Under the pieces are notes generated by a model. That model did no database searches, was not told the origin of the DNA, and saw only the letters and a program-made list of their open reading frames with translations. Shown here piece after piece: positions 25,028-33,445 of a DNA stretch of 51,672 nt (position 1 is its first letter; the number at the start of each line of letters is the position of its first letter). The DNA comes from an uncultured Ignavibacteriota bacterium. Lineage in GTDB: Bacteria > Bacteroidota > Ignavibacteria > Palsa-1295. Location of the stretch: positions 1 to 51,672 of the forward strand of contig CAIUMP010000016.1 of NCBI GenBank assembly GCA_903900335.1. Direction: 5' to 3'. Made by a program: the position numbers and the translations under genes.

Positions 25028-25576
25028 TTAACTACGAATGAGAAAGAAGAGTGCAACGATGACAGCTGCGCCAAGTACCACCACTGCGGGTTCGAGCGTG
25101 CTCTCCCAGAAGCTCTTCGGCGTCTCATGTTGAAGCATTACGAAGCGGGAGCGATTGGTTTCAATATCTGAGCGGTCCTGCGCGGTGATGCCCACGGTTT
25201 GGTCAACATTCCAGAAGCGATGCTCGGGAATATTCGAGCCGGGGGAGATCAAAACCGCCGACGCGGCAATGTGCATTTTTGCACTGGAGTCCTTGAGGAG
25301 GACTGTTGCAGACGGATGGTCAAGCGCTACGATCGTCCGTCCCGACATTGGCCAATCGCTTGCAGTATTGAAGTATGATGCGATCTGACTGTCGCCGACG
25401 ACCCTGACATGGCCGTGATCCACCTTCAAAATACTATCACCGAGGGAGCGCAGGAATAGGGTATCGAGTCGAGTCAATTGTGCAAACCCAGCAATAGGCG
25501 AACCGCAGCAGAGGGCAAGGATTCCAGCCAGAAGCAGACTACCCCGGACAAAGCCGGGGTAGTTGAAGTTCGACAA
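25028..25576 (-). CDS. Hypothetical exported protein with C-terminal membrane anchor
   Basis: A 182-residue protein starting with TTG at 25576. Residues 1-33 form a signal peptide (FVRGSLLLAGILALCCGSP then IAGFAQ). The middle has a predicted beta-rich stretch (SILKVDHGHVRVVGDSQIAS, ATVLLKDSSAKMHIAASAVL) reminiscent of FecR-like domains, but I see no secure match. A single transmembrane helix lies at about residues 162-180 (VVVLGAAVIVALFFLI), ending in RS. It lies between gdhA and bamD. Confidence 0.6.
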   Translation of the reverse strand: MSNFNYPGFVRGSLLLAGILALCCGSPIAGFAQLTRLDTLFLRSLGDSILKVDHGHVRVVGDSQIASYFNTASDWPMSGRTIVALDHPSATVLLKDSSAKMHIAASAVLISPGSNIPEHRFWNVDQTVGITAQDRSDIETNRSRFVMLQHETPKSFWESTLEPAVVVLGAAVIVALFFLIRS

Positions 25577-25589
25577 ATATGGAAGTCCC

Positions 25590-26912
25590 TTATCCGTAAA
25601 TGCCTCTTAAACGAAGGGTTCTCGCAACCTTGTCAATTGCAAGAATATAGCTAGCCAACCGGAGCGACACACCATGCTTAATGGATGTATCGTAGACACG
25701 GTCGAACGCGCTATTCATAGCAGTTGCAAGGCGCTCGTTCACGACATCGAGCGTCCAATGATAACCCATGCGGTTCTGCACCCACTCGAAGTAGCTGACT
25801 GTCACACCACCCGCGTTGGCGAGGATGTCTGGAACAACAAGGATACCCTTAGCATCGAGGATCGGATCCGCACCGGCCGTCGTCGGACCATTCGCGCCTT
25901 CAACGATCAGCTTAGCGGACACGTTGTGCGCGTTGCGCTTTGTGATTCGGTCTTCGCGCGCGGCAGGAACGAGGACGTCGCACTCGAGCGTCAGAAGCTG
26001 CTCATGTGTGATCTTCTCAGCACCCGTGTAACCGTCCAAAAGATAATTGTGCGACTCCGAGTACTTTACCGCTTCATCGATATTGATGCCGTTCTTATTG
26101 TAATACGCGGCGCTCATGTCAGAAATGGCGATCACCTTCGATCCCTGCTGAACCAGAGATTCTGCGGAGATCGAACCAACGTTTCCAAATCCTTCAACGG
26201 CCACCGTTGCACCCTTCGGGTCAATTCCAAGCTTACCCATTCCGCGCAATGCTGCGTGCATCACCCCGCGTCCGGTTGCTTCCCTACGTCCTTTGCTGCC
26301 GCCGAGTACCAGAGGCTTGCCAGTGACGACACCCGGCTGGGTGCTCTTCATGTGCATGGAGTATGTGTCGAGGATCCATGCCATTGTCTGCTCGTTCGTA
26401 TTCACGTCCGGAGCGGGAATGTCGCGGTCTGGACCGAAGACATCGAGCATGTTTGCCGTATATCGGCGTGTGATCTTTTCGAGTTGCTGCTGCGTGAGCT
26501 TGCGTGGGTCGCATGTCACACCACCCTTGGCACCACCGAATGGAATATCGACAACTGCGCACTTCCATGTCATCCACGCAGCGAGCGCCTTGACTTCATC
26601 GAGGTTCACGTCTGGAGCGTACCGGATGCCGCCTTTGCTGGGTCCGAGAATATCATTATGAATGACACGGTATCCTTCGAATACCTGGATCGAGCCATCG
26701 TCCATCTGGATCGGGATGGATACGATTACGCTCTTAACGGGAGTCTTGAGGTAGTGGTATATCCCTGGCTCAAGTTTAAGAATTTCGGCAGCGCGGTCGA
26801 AACGCTGCATCATGGACTCAAGGGGATTATCTTTATCTACGATAGGTGCCGGTTCCTTGTAGTTGGAGGAGTCGATCAAGGGAGGTACCGGCATTTCTTT
26901 TACAGTTGCCAT
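25590..26912 (-). CDS. gdhA: Glu/Leu/Phe/Val dehydrogenase (glutamate dehydrogenase)
   Basis: A 440-residue amino-acid dehydrogenase interconverting glutamate and 2-oxoglutarate plus ammonium with NAD(P). It shows the substrate-binding region GGAKGGVTCDP with its catalytic Lys, the conserved KGGIRYAPDVNLDEVKALA, the Rossmann motif VEGFGNVGSISAE and the C-terminal GGVTVSYFEWVQNRMGYHW. The length is usual for the hexameric family. Coenzyme preference cannot be read safely by eye. An imperfect -7 box (TATGATTTG) lies shortly upstream of the ATG at 26912. It precedes the hypothetical exported gene by 13 bases. Confidence 0.92.
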   Translation of the reverse strand: MATVKEMPVPPLIDSSNYKEPAPIVDKDNPLESMMQRFDRAAEILKLEPGIYHYLKTPVKSVIVSIPIQMDDGSIQVFEGYRVIHNDILGPSKGGIRYAPDVNLDEVKALAAWMTWKCAVVDIPFGGAKGGVTCDPRKLTQQQLEKITRRYTANMLDVFGPDRDIPAPDVNTNEQTMAWILDTYSMHMKSTQPGVVTGKPLVLGGSKGRREATGRGVMHAALRGMGKLGIDPKGATVAVEGFGNVGSISAESLVQQGSKVIAISDMSAAYYNKNGINIDEAVKYSESHNYLLDGYTGAEKITHEQLLTLECDVLVPAAREDRITKRNAHNVSAKLIVEGANGPTTAGADPILDAKGILVVPDILANAGGVTVSYFEWVQNRMGYHWTLDVVNERLATAMNSAFDRVYDTSIKHGVSLRLASYILAIDKVARTLRLRGIYG

Positions 26913-27000
26913 TAGTTCGTCAATTGGTCAAATCATATCCCCGGACACCCATTTAGCCGGTGCCCGGCTGTTCGTTCAGGGTGCTACAACAAAGTCCGTT

Positions 27001-27876
27001 CTACTTTCTTTCCAGCAACTTAGCAAGTAAGTTTTGGGTAAGGAGGGGATTCTCATCCAAAAAGTGCCGCGAAAGCTGTCGTGCCTGTCGAACTTGGACT
27101 GGGTCGATCTCGCAAACCACAAGATCCTCATCAAAGAAGTTACAGCGAGCGACCGTTTCACCAGACGGAGCAACAAGTTCAGAACCACCCCAGAAATTTA
27201 CGCCGTCTTCAACGCCAACACGATTGACGAACGCGACGTAGACGCCGAACAGTCTCGCATAAGCTGCATGATGCTCCCGGTTGACTGTATAATTCGTGGG
27301 CACAGCGGTTTCGAGAGCATCCTCGCCGGTGTCCAGTCGGGTTGGGCTGGCGGCGATAGTGATAATGAGTTGTGCGTCGTCGAGGGCGAGGAGGTAAGGC
27401 AATGCGGGATGCCAAAGGTCTTCGCAAACGAGCAGTCCGACACGCCCCAGTTTATTGGACGTAAATGCTGCTGTCTTCGTGCCGCTCGTGAAATATCGTC
27501 CTTCTTCGAATATGCCGTATGTCGGAGGATAGACCTTACGATGAACGTGCTTCACTTCCCCATCCTCAAATAACAGCGAGGAATTATAGACTGCACCGCG
27601 CTCGTCCTCTTCTGCGCCGCCGGCGATGATGGTGATCATCTTTGAAATCTCTCGAAGCGGGTCCAGAACCGGTGAAGAAGCCGGTTTGATAGCGATATCG
27701 AAATTCAAATCACGAAGCGTGTAACCTGAAAGCGACAGCTCCGGGAAGATCACTGCATCTGCGTTTGCAGCGATCGCACGTTCTACGAGCTCGACGTGTC
27801 TCTCGACATTGCGCGCGGTATCTCCAAGCACAGAAGATGTCTGGGCTAAGGCGATGCGGGATGGCTTGAGAAGCAT
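27001..27876 (-). CDS. Carbon-nitrogen hydrolase (nitrilase superfamily) with NAD-synthetase-like amidase motifs
   Basis: A 291-residue nitrilase-fold amidase. The Glu-Lys-Cys triad is visible: FPELSLSGY, HRKVYPP and LVCEDLWHP. The sequence is most like the glutaminase part of glutamine-dependent NAD synthetase and beta-ureidopropionase-like hydrolases (NREHHAAYARLFGVYVAFVN). No NAD-synthetase ATP-binding domain follows, so it is a free-standing amidase and its substrate is unknown. ATG 27876 (MLLKPSRIALAQ) was chosen because it follows the upstream stop. It is the last gene of the lemA-TPM operon. Confidence 0.85.
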   Translation of the reverse strand: MLLKPSRIALAQTSSVLGDTARNVERHVELVERAIAANADAVIFPELSLSGYTLRDLNFDIAIKPASSPVLDPLREISKMITIIAGGAEEDERGAVYNSSLLFEDGEVKHVHRKVYPPTYGIFEEGRYFTSGTKTAAFTSNKLGRVGLLVCEDLWHPALPYLLALDDAQLIITIAASPTRLDTGEDALETAVPTNYTVNREHHAAYARLFGVYVAFVNRVGVEDGVNFWGGSELVAPSGETVARCNFFDEDLVVCEIDPVQVRQARQLSRHFLDENPLLTQNLLAKLLERK

Positions 27877-27880
27877 ATTC

Positions 27881-28345
27881 TTACCTGACGACAACCTCGT
27901 TGCTTAACTCATTCACGCTTTTCTTCTTCCTGGGTAGCACGCCCTTTAAATGATGTTGAATTCGAAGCAGGGCAGCACGAAGTCCGCCTTCATAGTCCGC
28001 CTTCTTAAAGTGGTCTTTCAGTGCAAGCGAAACGTCATCCCAGGTTTCAGGATTGACTCGCGAGTGAACACCTTCATCACCGAGTACGTAAAACTTACGT
28101 TCGTGATAGAGCACCAACAGCAGTACCCCGACTCGGCCTTCTGTGTGGTGCATTCCGAGTGTTACAAATTCCTTCTTTGCGACTTCTGCAATGGAAAGAT
28201 CCGCTTCGCTGGCTTCTCGAAGATCTCGGACCGAAATCCGGATTTCAGCGTTGGTTGCGGCCTCAACATCCGCTATAACATGGGCAATGCGTTCGAGAAT
28301 CTCGGCAGAAAATGCTTCCTTTGCGTGATGTGGATGTTCTATCAT
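27881..28345 (-). CDS. TPM-domain protein, soluble short form
   Basis: A 154-residue protein with a TPM_phosphatase fold: ILERIAHVIADVEAATNAEI, RISVRDLREASEADLSIAEV, RVGVLLLVLYHERKFYVLGD and TWDDVSLALKDHFKKADY. It lacks the signal peptide and membrane helix of its neighbour. The ATG at 28345 overlaps the upstream stop as TAATG, implying coupled translation; a longer frame to 28513 reads through the glycine-rich tail of that gene and is discarded. Function of such short forms is not settled. Confidence 0.85.
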   Translation of the reverse strand: MIEHPHHAKEAFSAEILERIAHVIADVEAATNAEIRISVRDLREASEADLSIAEVAKKEFVTLGMHHTEGRVGVLLLVLYHERKFYVLGDEGVHSRVNPETWDDVSLALKDHFKKADYEGGLRAALLRIQHHLKGVLPRKKKSVNELSNEVVVR

Positions 28346-29229
28346 TACCAATCTCCTCCTGCTCCGCCACCACCAAATGAACCACCGCCGCCGGAAAATC
28401 CGCCGCCGCCAAAACCCCCGAAGCCGCCACCGCTGGAACCACCGCCCCAGCCGCCACGACCACTGTTGAAGATCGAAGACCAGAAAAGGCCCTGCAAGAT
28501 CCCACCAAGACATCCGGAGCCGCCACCCCCAGCCCCAACGACCGTCCGGCGGGCACCTGAGCCTGCGATCGCTCGGAGAATAAAAAGAATAACGAAGAAG
28601 GCGATCACTACAAATGAGACCCCACGCCGCGAGGGCGCACTGCGCCGCGACCCCAATTCCCTCTGCGGATTCTCGTTGTGAAACTCTCCGCCGATAACCT
28701 GGATCATCGCCGTCGTTGCCTGATCCAGCGCACCATAGACATCACCCTTCCTCATGTTTGGAACGACGATCTCCCGATAGATCATGCTGGTTGCTGCATC
28801 GGTCAGCGTTGGTTCGAGACCGTAACCAGTCGCGATGAAGCCTTTGTGATCATTCAGTGCGAGGAGGATCAGCGCACCATTATTCTTCTTTGCCTGACCA
28901 ACCTTATTTTCTTGTGCCACCTCGACGGCGAAGTCCTGTGCCGGATAGCCGTTGAGCGTTGGCATTAGGAGAATCACGATTTGCGTCGAAGAGGAGTCTT
29001 CGAAGCGGAGCAGCTTTCCGTTAAGGGCCGACTGCTGTTCCGCCGTTAGAGTGCCGGTCTGATCGATGACCCGGCTCTCGGCAAAGTGTGGGATTGTTGG
29101 ACGGCCTGACGTTGATGGTTCTTGTGCAAAGACACTCCATGCCGAACCGACAAGGAGGGCGAGAGCGGCAAACAGAGCTCCCACCCGTCGCGCGGATGGG
29201 AAGAGATGCTTTAAATTCATACGAATCAT
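28345..29229 (-). CDS. TPM-domain membrane protein with glycine-rich tail (YgcG-like)
   Basis: A 294-residue exported protein. Residues 1-36 are a signal peptide ending SVFAQ. A TPM domain covers about 45-170 (VIDQTGTLTAEQQSALNGKL, TQIVILLMPTLNGYPAQDFA, GALILLALNDHKGFIATGYG). One transmembrane helix lies near 203-222 (GVSFVVIAFFVILFILRAIA). The last 60 residues are almost all Gly, Ser and Phe. The ATG overlaps the lemA stop as ATGA. Related lemA-TPM pairs are widespread and linked to membrane processes; the exact role is uncertain. Confidence 0.9.
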   Translation of the reverse strand: MIRMNLKHLFPSARRVGALFAALALLVGSAWSVFAQEPSTSGRPTIPHFAESRVIDQTGTLTAEQQSALNGKLLRFEDSSSTQIVILLMPTLNGYPAQDFAVEVAQENKVGQAKKNNGALILLALNDHKGFIATGYGLEPTLTDAATSMIYREIVVPNMRKGDVYGALDQATTAMIQVIGGEFHNENPQRELGSRRSAPSRRGVSFVVIAFFVILFILRAIAGSGARRTVVGAGGGGSGCLGGILQGLFWSSIFNSGRGGWGGGSSGGGFGGFGGGGFSGGGGSFGGGGAGGDW

Positions 29230-29927
29230 TTACCTACCGGTGCAGGGCGCACGGGGCCGTGTGGCGCGGTAGCCGGATTCGGCGCGGCGCTCGGCTGTGT
29301 CGCTCCACCACTCGCGGGTGCAGATTCAGCTCCGCCAAAATTTACCTTCGGGGCATTCTCTGCGCCTGCGGCAGCTTCAAAGTATGGATACTGCGTGAAG
29401 CCAGACATACTGGCGATCAAGCTCGCCGGGAAGGAGCGGATCTTCTGATTGTACTCACGGACGTTATCGTTATAGCGATTGCGCTCGACGCGAATACGAT
29501 TTTCCTGACCTTCGAGTTGCGACATAAGAACCGTGAAATTCTGTTGGCTCTTAAGATCTGGATACTTTTCAATGACAACCATCAAGCGCGAAAGAGCACC
29601 GGTAAGCTGGCCCTGTGCTTGCTGGAAATTAGCCATCGCTTGAGGATCTTTGAGAGCATCGGCCGTGAGCGTCATTCCGGTCGCTTTGCTTCGGGCGCTG
29701 ATAACATCGGTAAGCGTCTCTCGCTCCTGAATTGCAGAGCCTTTGACTGTCTCGACAAGATTCGGAATAAGGTCGGCACGCTGCTGATAGACATTGCTAA
29801 GCTGCCCGAGCTGCGACTTCACGTTTTCGTCCATGTTGACGAACCCGTTGTACGTCGAGCGCCACGACATAAAGAGAATCAGTATCAGAAGTACGATTCC
29901 CCCACCGATCATTGTTCCTTTTCCCAT
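29226..29927 (-). CDS. lemA: LemA family protein
   Basis: A 233-residue protein with one N-terminal transmembrane helix (about residues 6-22) and the LemA helical domain. Landmarks include YNGFVNMDENVKSQLGQLSN, YQQRADLIPNLVETVKG, YPDLKSQQNFTVLMSQLEGQ and a core ending IRSFPASLIASM. The last 40 residues are Pro/Ala-rich and probably disordered. It begins the four-gene operon lemA, TPM-tail, TPM-short and amidase, with overlaps at the first two junctions. TAATATTG, 24 bases upstream of the start, is a near-match to the -7 box. Confidence 0.93.
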   Translation of the reverse strand: MGKGTMIGGGIVLLILILFMSWRSTYNGFVNMDENVKSQLGQLSNVYQQRADLIPNLVETVKGSAIQERETLTDVISARSKATGMTLTADALKDPQAMANFQQAQGQLTGALSRLMVVIEKYPDLKSQQNFTVLMSQLEGQENRIRVERNRYNDNVREYNQKIRSFPASLIASMSGFTQYPYFEAAAGAENAPKVNFGGAESAPASGGATQPSAAPNPATAPHGPVRPAPVGK

Positions 29928-30031
29928 AACGATTCAATATTATTAAGTGAGATGGGCGTTGTACGCGTTACCCGATCAGATGTAACGATTAGCTCGCCCA
30001 GTGTGAAGACGTATCGCATTCCAAATTATTA

Positions 30032-30829
30032 TCACAGTCTGAGCCCAAGGTTGCCTTGCAGGGTGATAATTCGCCAACCCCCAACATCTCCGCTTGAGCA
30101 TGAGCTTACATAATTGCTATTGATGGCGCCGAATATAGGGTATCCCGCTCTCGCCTCAAACACGAGTTGATGTTTCCCGATGTCCGCTAACTTCACGCCA
30201 ATTCCTGCCCGAATGTCTAATCGGAATTGGTTGCCATACGAGCTTCCAGACCACATCGTATATTGCGAAGGGCCAGTTGCAGGCGTACTTACTGTTTCGG
30301 ACAAGACTGCATATCCGAAACTCAATCCCAGCAGCAAATAGCCATTCTTCTTGGCACCCTGAAATTTCCAGAACGGCTCAAAGAGCACATACTGCCAGTA
30401 ATGGTAGGCATCGGCAGACTGGATGTTCGAATCACTCAAAGGCACTCCACCTAGACCAGGAATTACGCAACTGCCATTTTGGGCTGCACCACGCATGTCC
30501 TGGAAGGCGAAGTCGAACATGAAGCCTGACTTGCCGGTGTCGGTAAGATCGAAGGTGAGCCCGCCGCCGAAGCCAAGTCCCTTGGCTGGTTCTGGATAGG
30601 CCTTACCAGAGAACTGGTTGTAGCTTCCCGTTATGTAGGGCATGATGACGACGGAGTTCACCAACTGAGGTACTCTATCAACACCCACGCCTGTCTGAAC
30701 TTGCGCGTAGGAATCCCGCCCGAAGCACGAGAGCACCGCGAACAGAATCGAGACAATGCGCAAGCCTGCTGAAGAGGCTCGTGCATTGTTATTTCTTCGT
30801 GGTCCGGTAGCTGAAATTCGGGTTTCCAT
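30032..30829 (-). CDS. Outer-membrane beta-barrel protein
   Basis: A 265-residue protein with an N-terminal export signal (LRIVSILFAVLSCFGRDSYA then Q). The mature region alternates polar and hydrophobic residues in beta strands: VVIMPYITGSYNQFSGK, GLGFGGGLTFDLTDTG, GYLLLGLSFGYAVL, FRLDIRAGIGVKLADIG and LVFEARAGYPIFGAINS, ending IITLQGNLGLRL. This fits an OmpA-like or porin-like small barrel; the family is not certain. ATG 30829 was chosen to avoid overlap with the upstream gene. Two more small barrel-like genes follow upstream on the same strand. Confidence 0.65.
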   Translation of the reverse strand: METRISATGPRRNNNARASSAGLRIVSILFAVLSCFGRDSYAQVQTGVGVDRVPQLVNSVVIMPYITGSYNQFSGKAYPEPAKGLGFGGGLTFDLTDTGKSGFMFDFAFQDMRGAAQNGSCVIPGLGGVPLSDSNIQSADAYHYWQYVLFEPFWKFQGAKKNGYLLLGLSFGYAVLSETVSTPATGPSQYTMWSGSSYGNQFRLDIRAGIGVKLADIGKHQLVFEARAGYPIFGAINSNYVSSCSSGDVGGWRIITLQGNLGLRL

Positions 30830-30849
30830 AGAATGCGGTTGCGATCGGA

Positions 30850-31407
30850 TTACCACGCGTAGCCGACATTCACCGCAAGAATGGAGACGAAGCCCGTGGC
30901 GTAACCCGGTGCATTGACAGACGGCGTGTAGCCAATGCGAAGGCCGAGCATCGGTTCAACAGCGAATTGATCGAAGATCCACTTGTAGGCGATGTCTCCG
31001 CCGATCCATGCGATTGTAGAGGTGTGGCCACCAACGGCGTCGCCATTGGCAGTACTGCTGAAGAAGTACAAGTCAGCGGCAGGCGCAACGGAGAGTCCGG
31101 TGAGGGCGCGGCTATCCGCGATGAAGATGCGATATGCGGCACCGATTCCAAAGGAAGACCAGTTGTCAACGGAAACACGGCCCGGCCAATAATGCGCGCG
31201 AAGCGCCCAACTGTTGACCGGGCTTGTCTTAAATTCGTATTGGATGTTCAAGGGCTGTCGCACGGCGAGGCCCAGCAGGTCAATTGAGATGACATTCTGC
31301 TTGGAACTCGGGCGGGCCTGCGCATGCGCGGACTTCGGGGCTAGTTGCACGAACAGACCAAACACAGCTACAAGTGAAAGAGCCTTGGCGAAGGTACTGA
31401 GTTTCAT
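30850..31407 (-). CDS. Outer-membrane beta-barrel-like protein
   Basis: A 185-residue exported protein. ATG 31407 gives the signal peptide MKLSTFAKALSLVAVFGLFV, cleaved near AHAQ; the TTG at 31413 is rejected. Strand-like segments include NVISIDLLGLAVRQPLNIQY, WSSFGIGAAYRIFI and FAVEPMLGLRIGYTPSV, ending SILAVNVGYAW with a terminal aromatic residue typical of outer-membrane barrels. It lies 20 bases before the next gene and is probably co-transcribed with it. Confidence 0.65.
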   Translation of the reverse strand: MKLSTFAKALSLVAVFGLFVQLAPKSAHAQARPSSKQNVISIDLLGLAVRQPLNIQYEFKTSPVNSWALRAHYWPGRVSVDNWSSFGIGAAYRIFIADSRALTGLSVAPAADLYFFSSTANGDAVGGHTSTIAWIGGDIAYKWIFDQFAVEPMLGLRIGYTPSVNAPGYATGFVSILAVNVGYAW

Positions 31408-31544
31408 AGACAATTCGGTTCTTTTGAAATGTGGAGATAACTTGATTCACTAATAAGAATCAGGCGAAAGTCGCAACTCCCGCTCTAAAAATCCTTCAAA
31501 TATACGGCAGAGTTTAGGGAAACATACCAATTACACTCTCACGC

Positions 31545-32081
31545 CTACCACCAAGCGTAGCCGAATGGCAATGCAATGTAGGGTAAGATCCGCTGACCGA
31601 CATGATTGGTGATCAGATACGCATCCATGATCAGACGGGGTTCAACGAAGTAATGACCCGAGCCGCCGCCGAAAACGTATTTGTACCCCAACTCTGCTGT
31701 GAGACGGGCGGAAATCGTCTTGTTCACCATTCCTAGACCCAAGCCGACTCCTGCGTACTGCCCAAGCATCGCGGCATTGTCTATCAGGTAGATGCGCTCA
31801 ATTGCTCCAATTGTAACACCTGACTCCGGATACCAGCCAGTGATCTGCTGATCTTCAAGCTGCTTTTGATAGACTACTTCATAGGAGCGGCTGAAATTCG
31901 GATCAAGCCTCTCTTCAAAGTGCGCGCTAAGTCTCCCAAGTATTTGGCCTAAAGGATCCACTTGTAAAGCATAGTGCTGCTGGTAACGGTAGAATTCGTA
32001 CTTGCCTGCGGTTTGTGCTGGCGAACCTCGAACGAGAAGTACTAGGTTAAGAATAATCTGCCACCCCAACATCCAACCCAT
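31545..32081 (-). CDS. Outer-membrane beta-barrel-like protein
   Basis: A 178-residue exported protein. ATG 32081 gives a signal peptide (MGWMLGWQIILNLVLLVRGS then PAQ); upstream ATGs would overlap the acyl-CoA dehydrogenase. The mature part contains strand-like text (VVYQKQLEDQQITGW, YAGVGLGLGMVNKTISARLT, VEPRLIMDAYLITNHV) and ends LPYIALPFGYAWW, an aromatic end seen in outer-membrane barrels. It is similar in style to the two neighbouring small barrels, but I cannot prove homology by eye. Confidence 0.6.
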   Translation of the reverse strand: MGWMLGWQIILNLVLLVRGSPAQTAGKYEFYRYQQHYALQVDPLGQILGRLSAHFEERLDPNFSRSYEVVYQKQLEDQQITGWYPESGVTIGAIERIYLIDNAAMLGQYAGVGLGLGMVNKTISARLTAELGYKYVFGGGSGHYFVEPRLIMDAYLITNHVGQRILPYIALPFGYAWW

Positions 32082-32109
32082 GCTCCCCCACCTCGGGACG
32101 AGGAGGGGG
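32079..32109 (-). other. GC-rich hairpin overlapping a start codon
   Basis: Arms 32085-32095 and 32099-32109 pair over 11 bp with one A-A mismatch and a three-base loop. On the minus strand the structure ends just before the ATG of the 178-residue barrel gene at 32081. It could hide the start or be a dispersed repeat; neither is shown. Confidence 0.4.
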
Positions 32110-32145
32110 CTGGGGGGTAGAGTCGTCCGGCAACAGAGCGCTCCC

Positions 32146-33309
32146 CTACCCTTGCTGAAGCTCATATTCCTTCAACAACTGCCGCGCGATGACGATGTGC
32201 TGAATCTCGCTTGTACCCTCGTAGATCTCTGTGATCTTCGCGTCTCGGATCGAACGCTCGACGAGATACTCGCGGACATAACCATACCCGCCGTGCACCT
32301 GCACTGCTTGATTCGCCACCTCATTTGCAATCGTTGAGGCATACAGCTTCGCCATCGCCGCTTCTTTGATGTAGGACTCATGGGCATCTTTCTTCAATGC
32401 TGCATTGAGACACAGCAGACGAGCGGCCTCGACCTTCACCTGCATATCGGCAAGCTTGAATTGAATCGCTTGCAGCTGGTTGATCGGCTTTCCGAACGCA
32501 TGGCGCTCGAAAGTATACTTCACTGCCTTTTCAAAAGCACCGCTAGCAATGCCAAGCGCTTGCGAGGCAATACCAATTCGTCCACCATTCAAAGTCTCCA
32601 TCGCTATCTTGAAGCCTTGTCCGACCGCACCGAGAACGTGATCGGCGGGAATACGAACATCGGTGAAGCCGAGCGAGCAGGTGTCGCTGGAACGAATACC
32701 AAGCTTGTCTTCCTTGTGCCCTATCTCGAATCCAGGCATTCCCTTATCGACGATGAATGCGGTAATTCCCTTGTGCCCCTTTCCCGGCTCGGACTGTGCG
32801 AATACAATGTAGTGCGTGGCGGTTGTACCATTCGTGATCCAATTCTTTGCGCCGTTCATTAGGTAGCTGCCATCGGGCTGGAGCGTGGCGGTTGTTGCTT
32901 GTTGCGTTGCATCGGAGCCGACGCCGGGCTCGCTCAAACAATACGCGCCGATCACCTTTCCGGAAGCAAGTGGCTTCAAAAACTTTTCTTTCTGCTCCGC
33001 TGTGCCGAATGTCTCGATCACCCAGCAGACGAGCGAATTATTCACCGACAACACGACGCCAACGCTGGCATCTACCTTAGAGAACTCTTCCATTGCGAGC
33101 ACATAGCTCACGCAATCGAGACCAGACCCGCCCCACTCGGGTGAAACCATCATACCCATGAAGCCGAGCTCGCCCAGCTTTTGGATGATCTCCGTGGGGA
33201 ATTCGCCGGTCTTATCGCGCTCGACGGCGGAGGGTGCGATCTCGTTCTCCGCGAACTCGCGGGCGGCCTGCTGGATAGCGATGTGGTCTTCGGAAAGTTG
33301 GAAGTTCAT
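32146..33309 (-). CDS. Acyl-CoA dehydrogenase
   Basis: A 387-residue flavoenzyme catalysing the first step of beta-oxidation, with electrons passed to electron-transfer flavoprotein. Family marks are YCLSEPGVGSDATQQATTAT, NGAKNWITNGTTATHYIVFA, QVHGGYGYVREYLVERSIRD and the catalytic-base region ITEIYEGTSEIQHIVIARQL. The Glu in YEGTSEIQ is the expected base for short- and medium-chain enzymes. The chain length preferred is not decided by this. It is a probable partner of the thioesterase and hydratases elsewhere in the window. Confidence 0.93.
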   Translation of the reverse strand: MNFQLSEDHIAIQQAAREFAENEIAPSAVERDKTGEFPTEIIQKLGELGFMGMMVSPEWGGSGLDCVSYVLAMEEFSKVDASVGVVLSVNNSLVCWVIETFGTAEQKEKFLKPLASGKVIGAYCLSEPGVGSDATQQATTATLQPDGSYLMNGAKNWITNGTTATHYIVFAQSEPGKGHKGITAFIVDKGMPGFEIGHKEDKLGIRSSDTCSLGFTDVRIPADHVLGAVGQGFKIAMETLNGGRIGIASQALGIASGAFEKAVKYTFERHAFGKPINQLQAIQFKLADMQVKVEAARLLCLNAALKKDAHESYIKEAAMAKLYASTIANEVANQAVQVHGGYGYVREYLVERSIRDAKITEIYEGTSEIQHIVIARQLLKEYELQQG

Positions 33310-33445
33310 GTCTAATTCTTTGAATAATCCCGTCTACCAGGATCGACCTGAAAAACCTGGGAATTTTCGATCAATACGCAAGTGCTAACTGGGAATTGCC
33401 CCAAAACGCCCGGATGAAAAGAAGGTTCAATTCATCGGTGTCGTT

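Noticed and set aside
25674..26915. 413-codon plus-strand frame
   Set aside because: It lies exactly opposite the glutamate dehydrogenase gene, whose motifs are intact; the frame shows no family features and is rich in Cys, His and Arg.
27950..28681. Proline-rich plus-strand frame
   Set aside because: It is the complement of the glycine-rich tail of the TPM protein.
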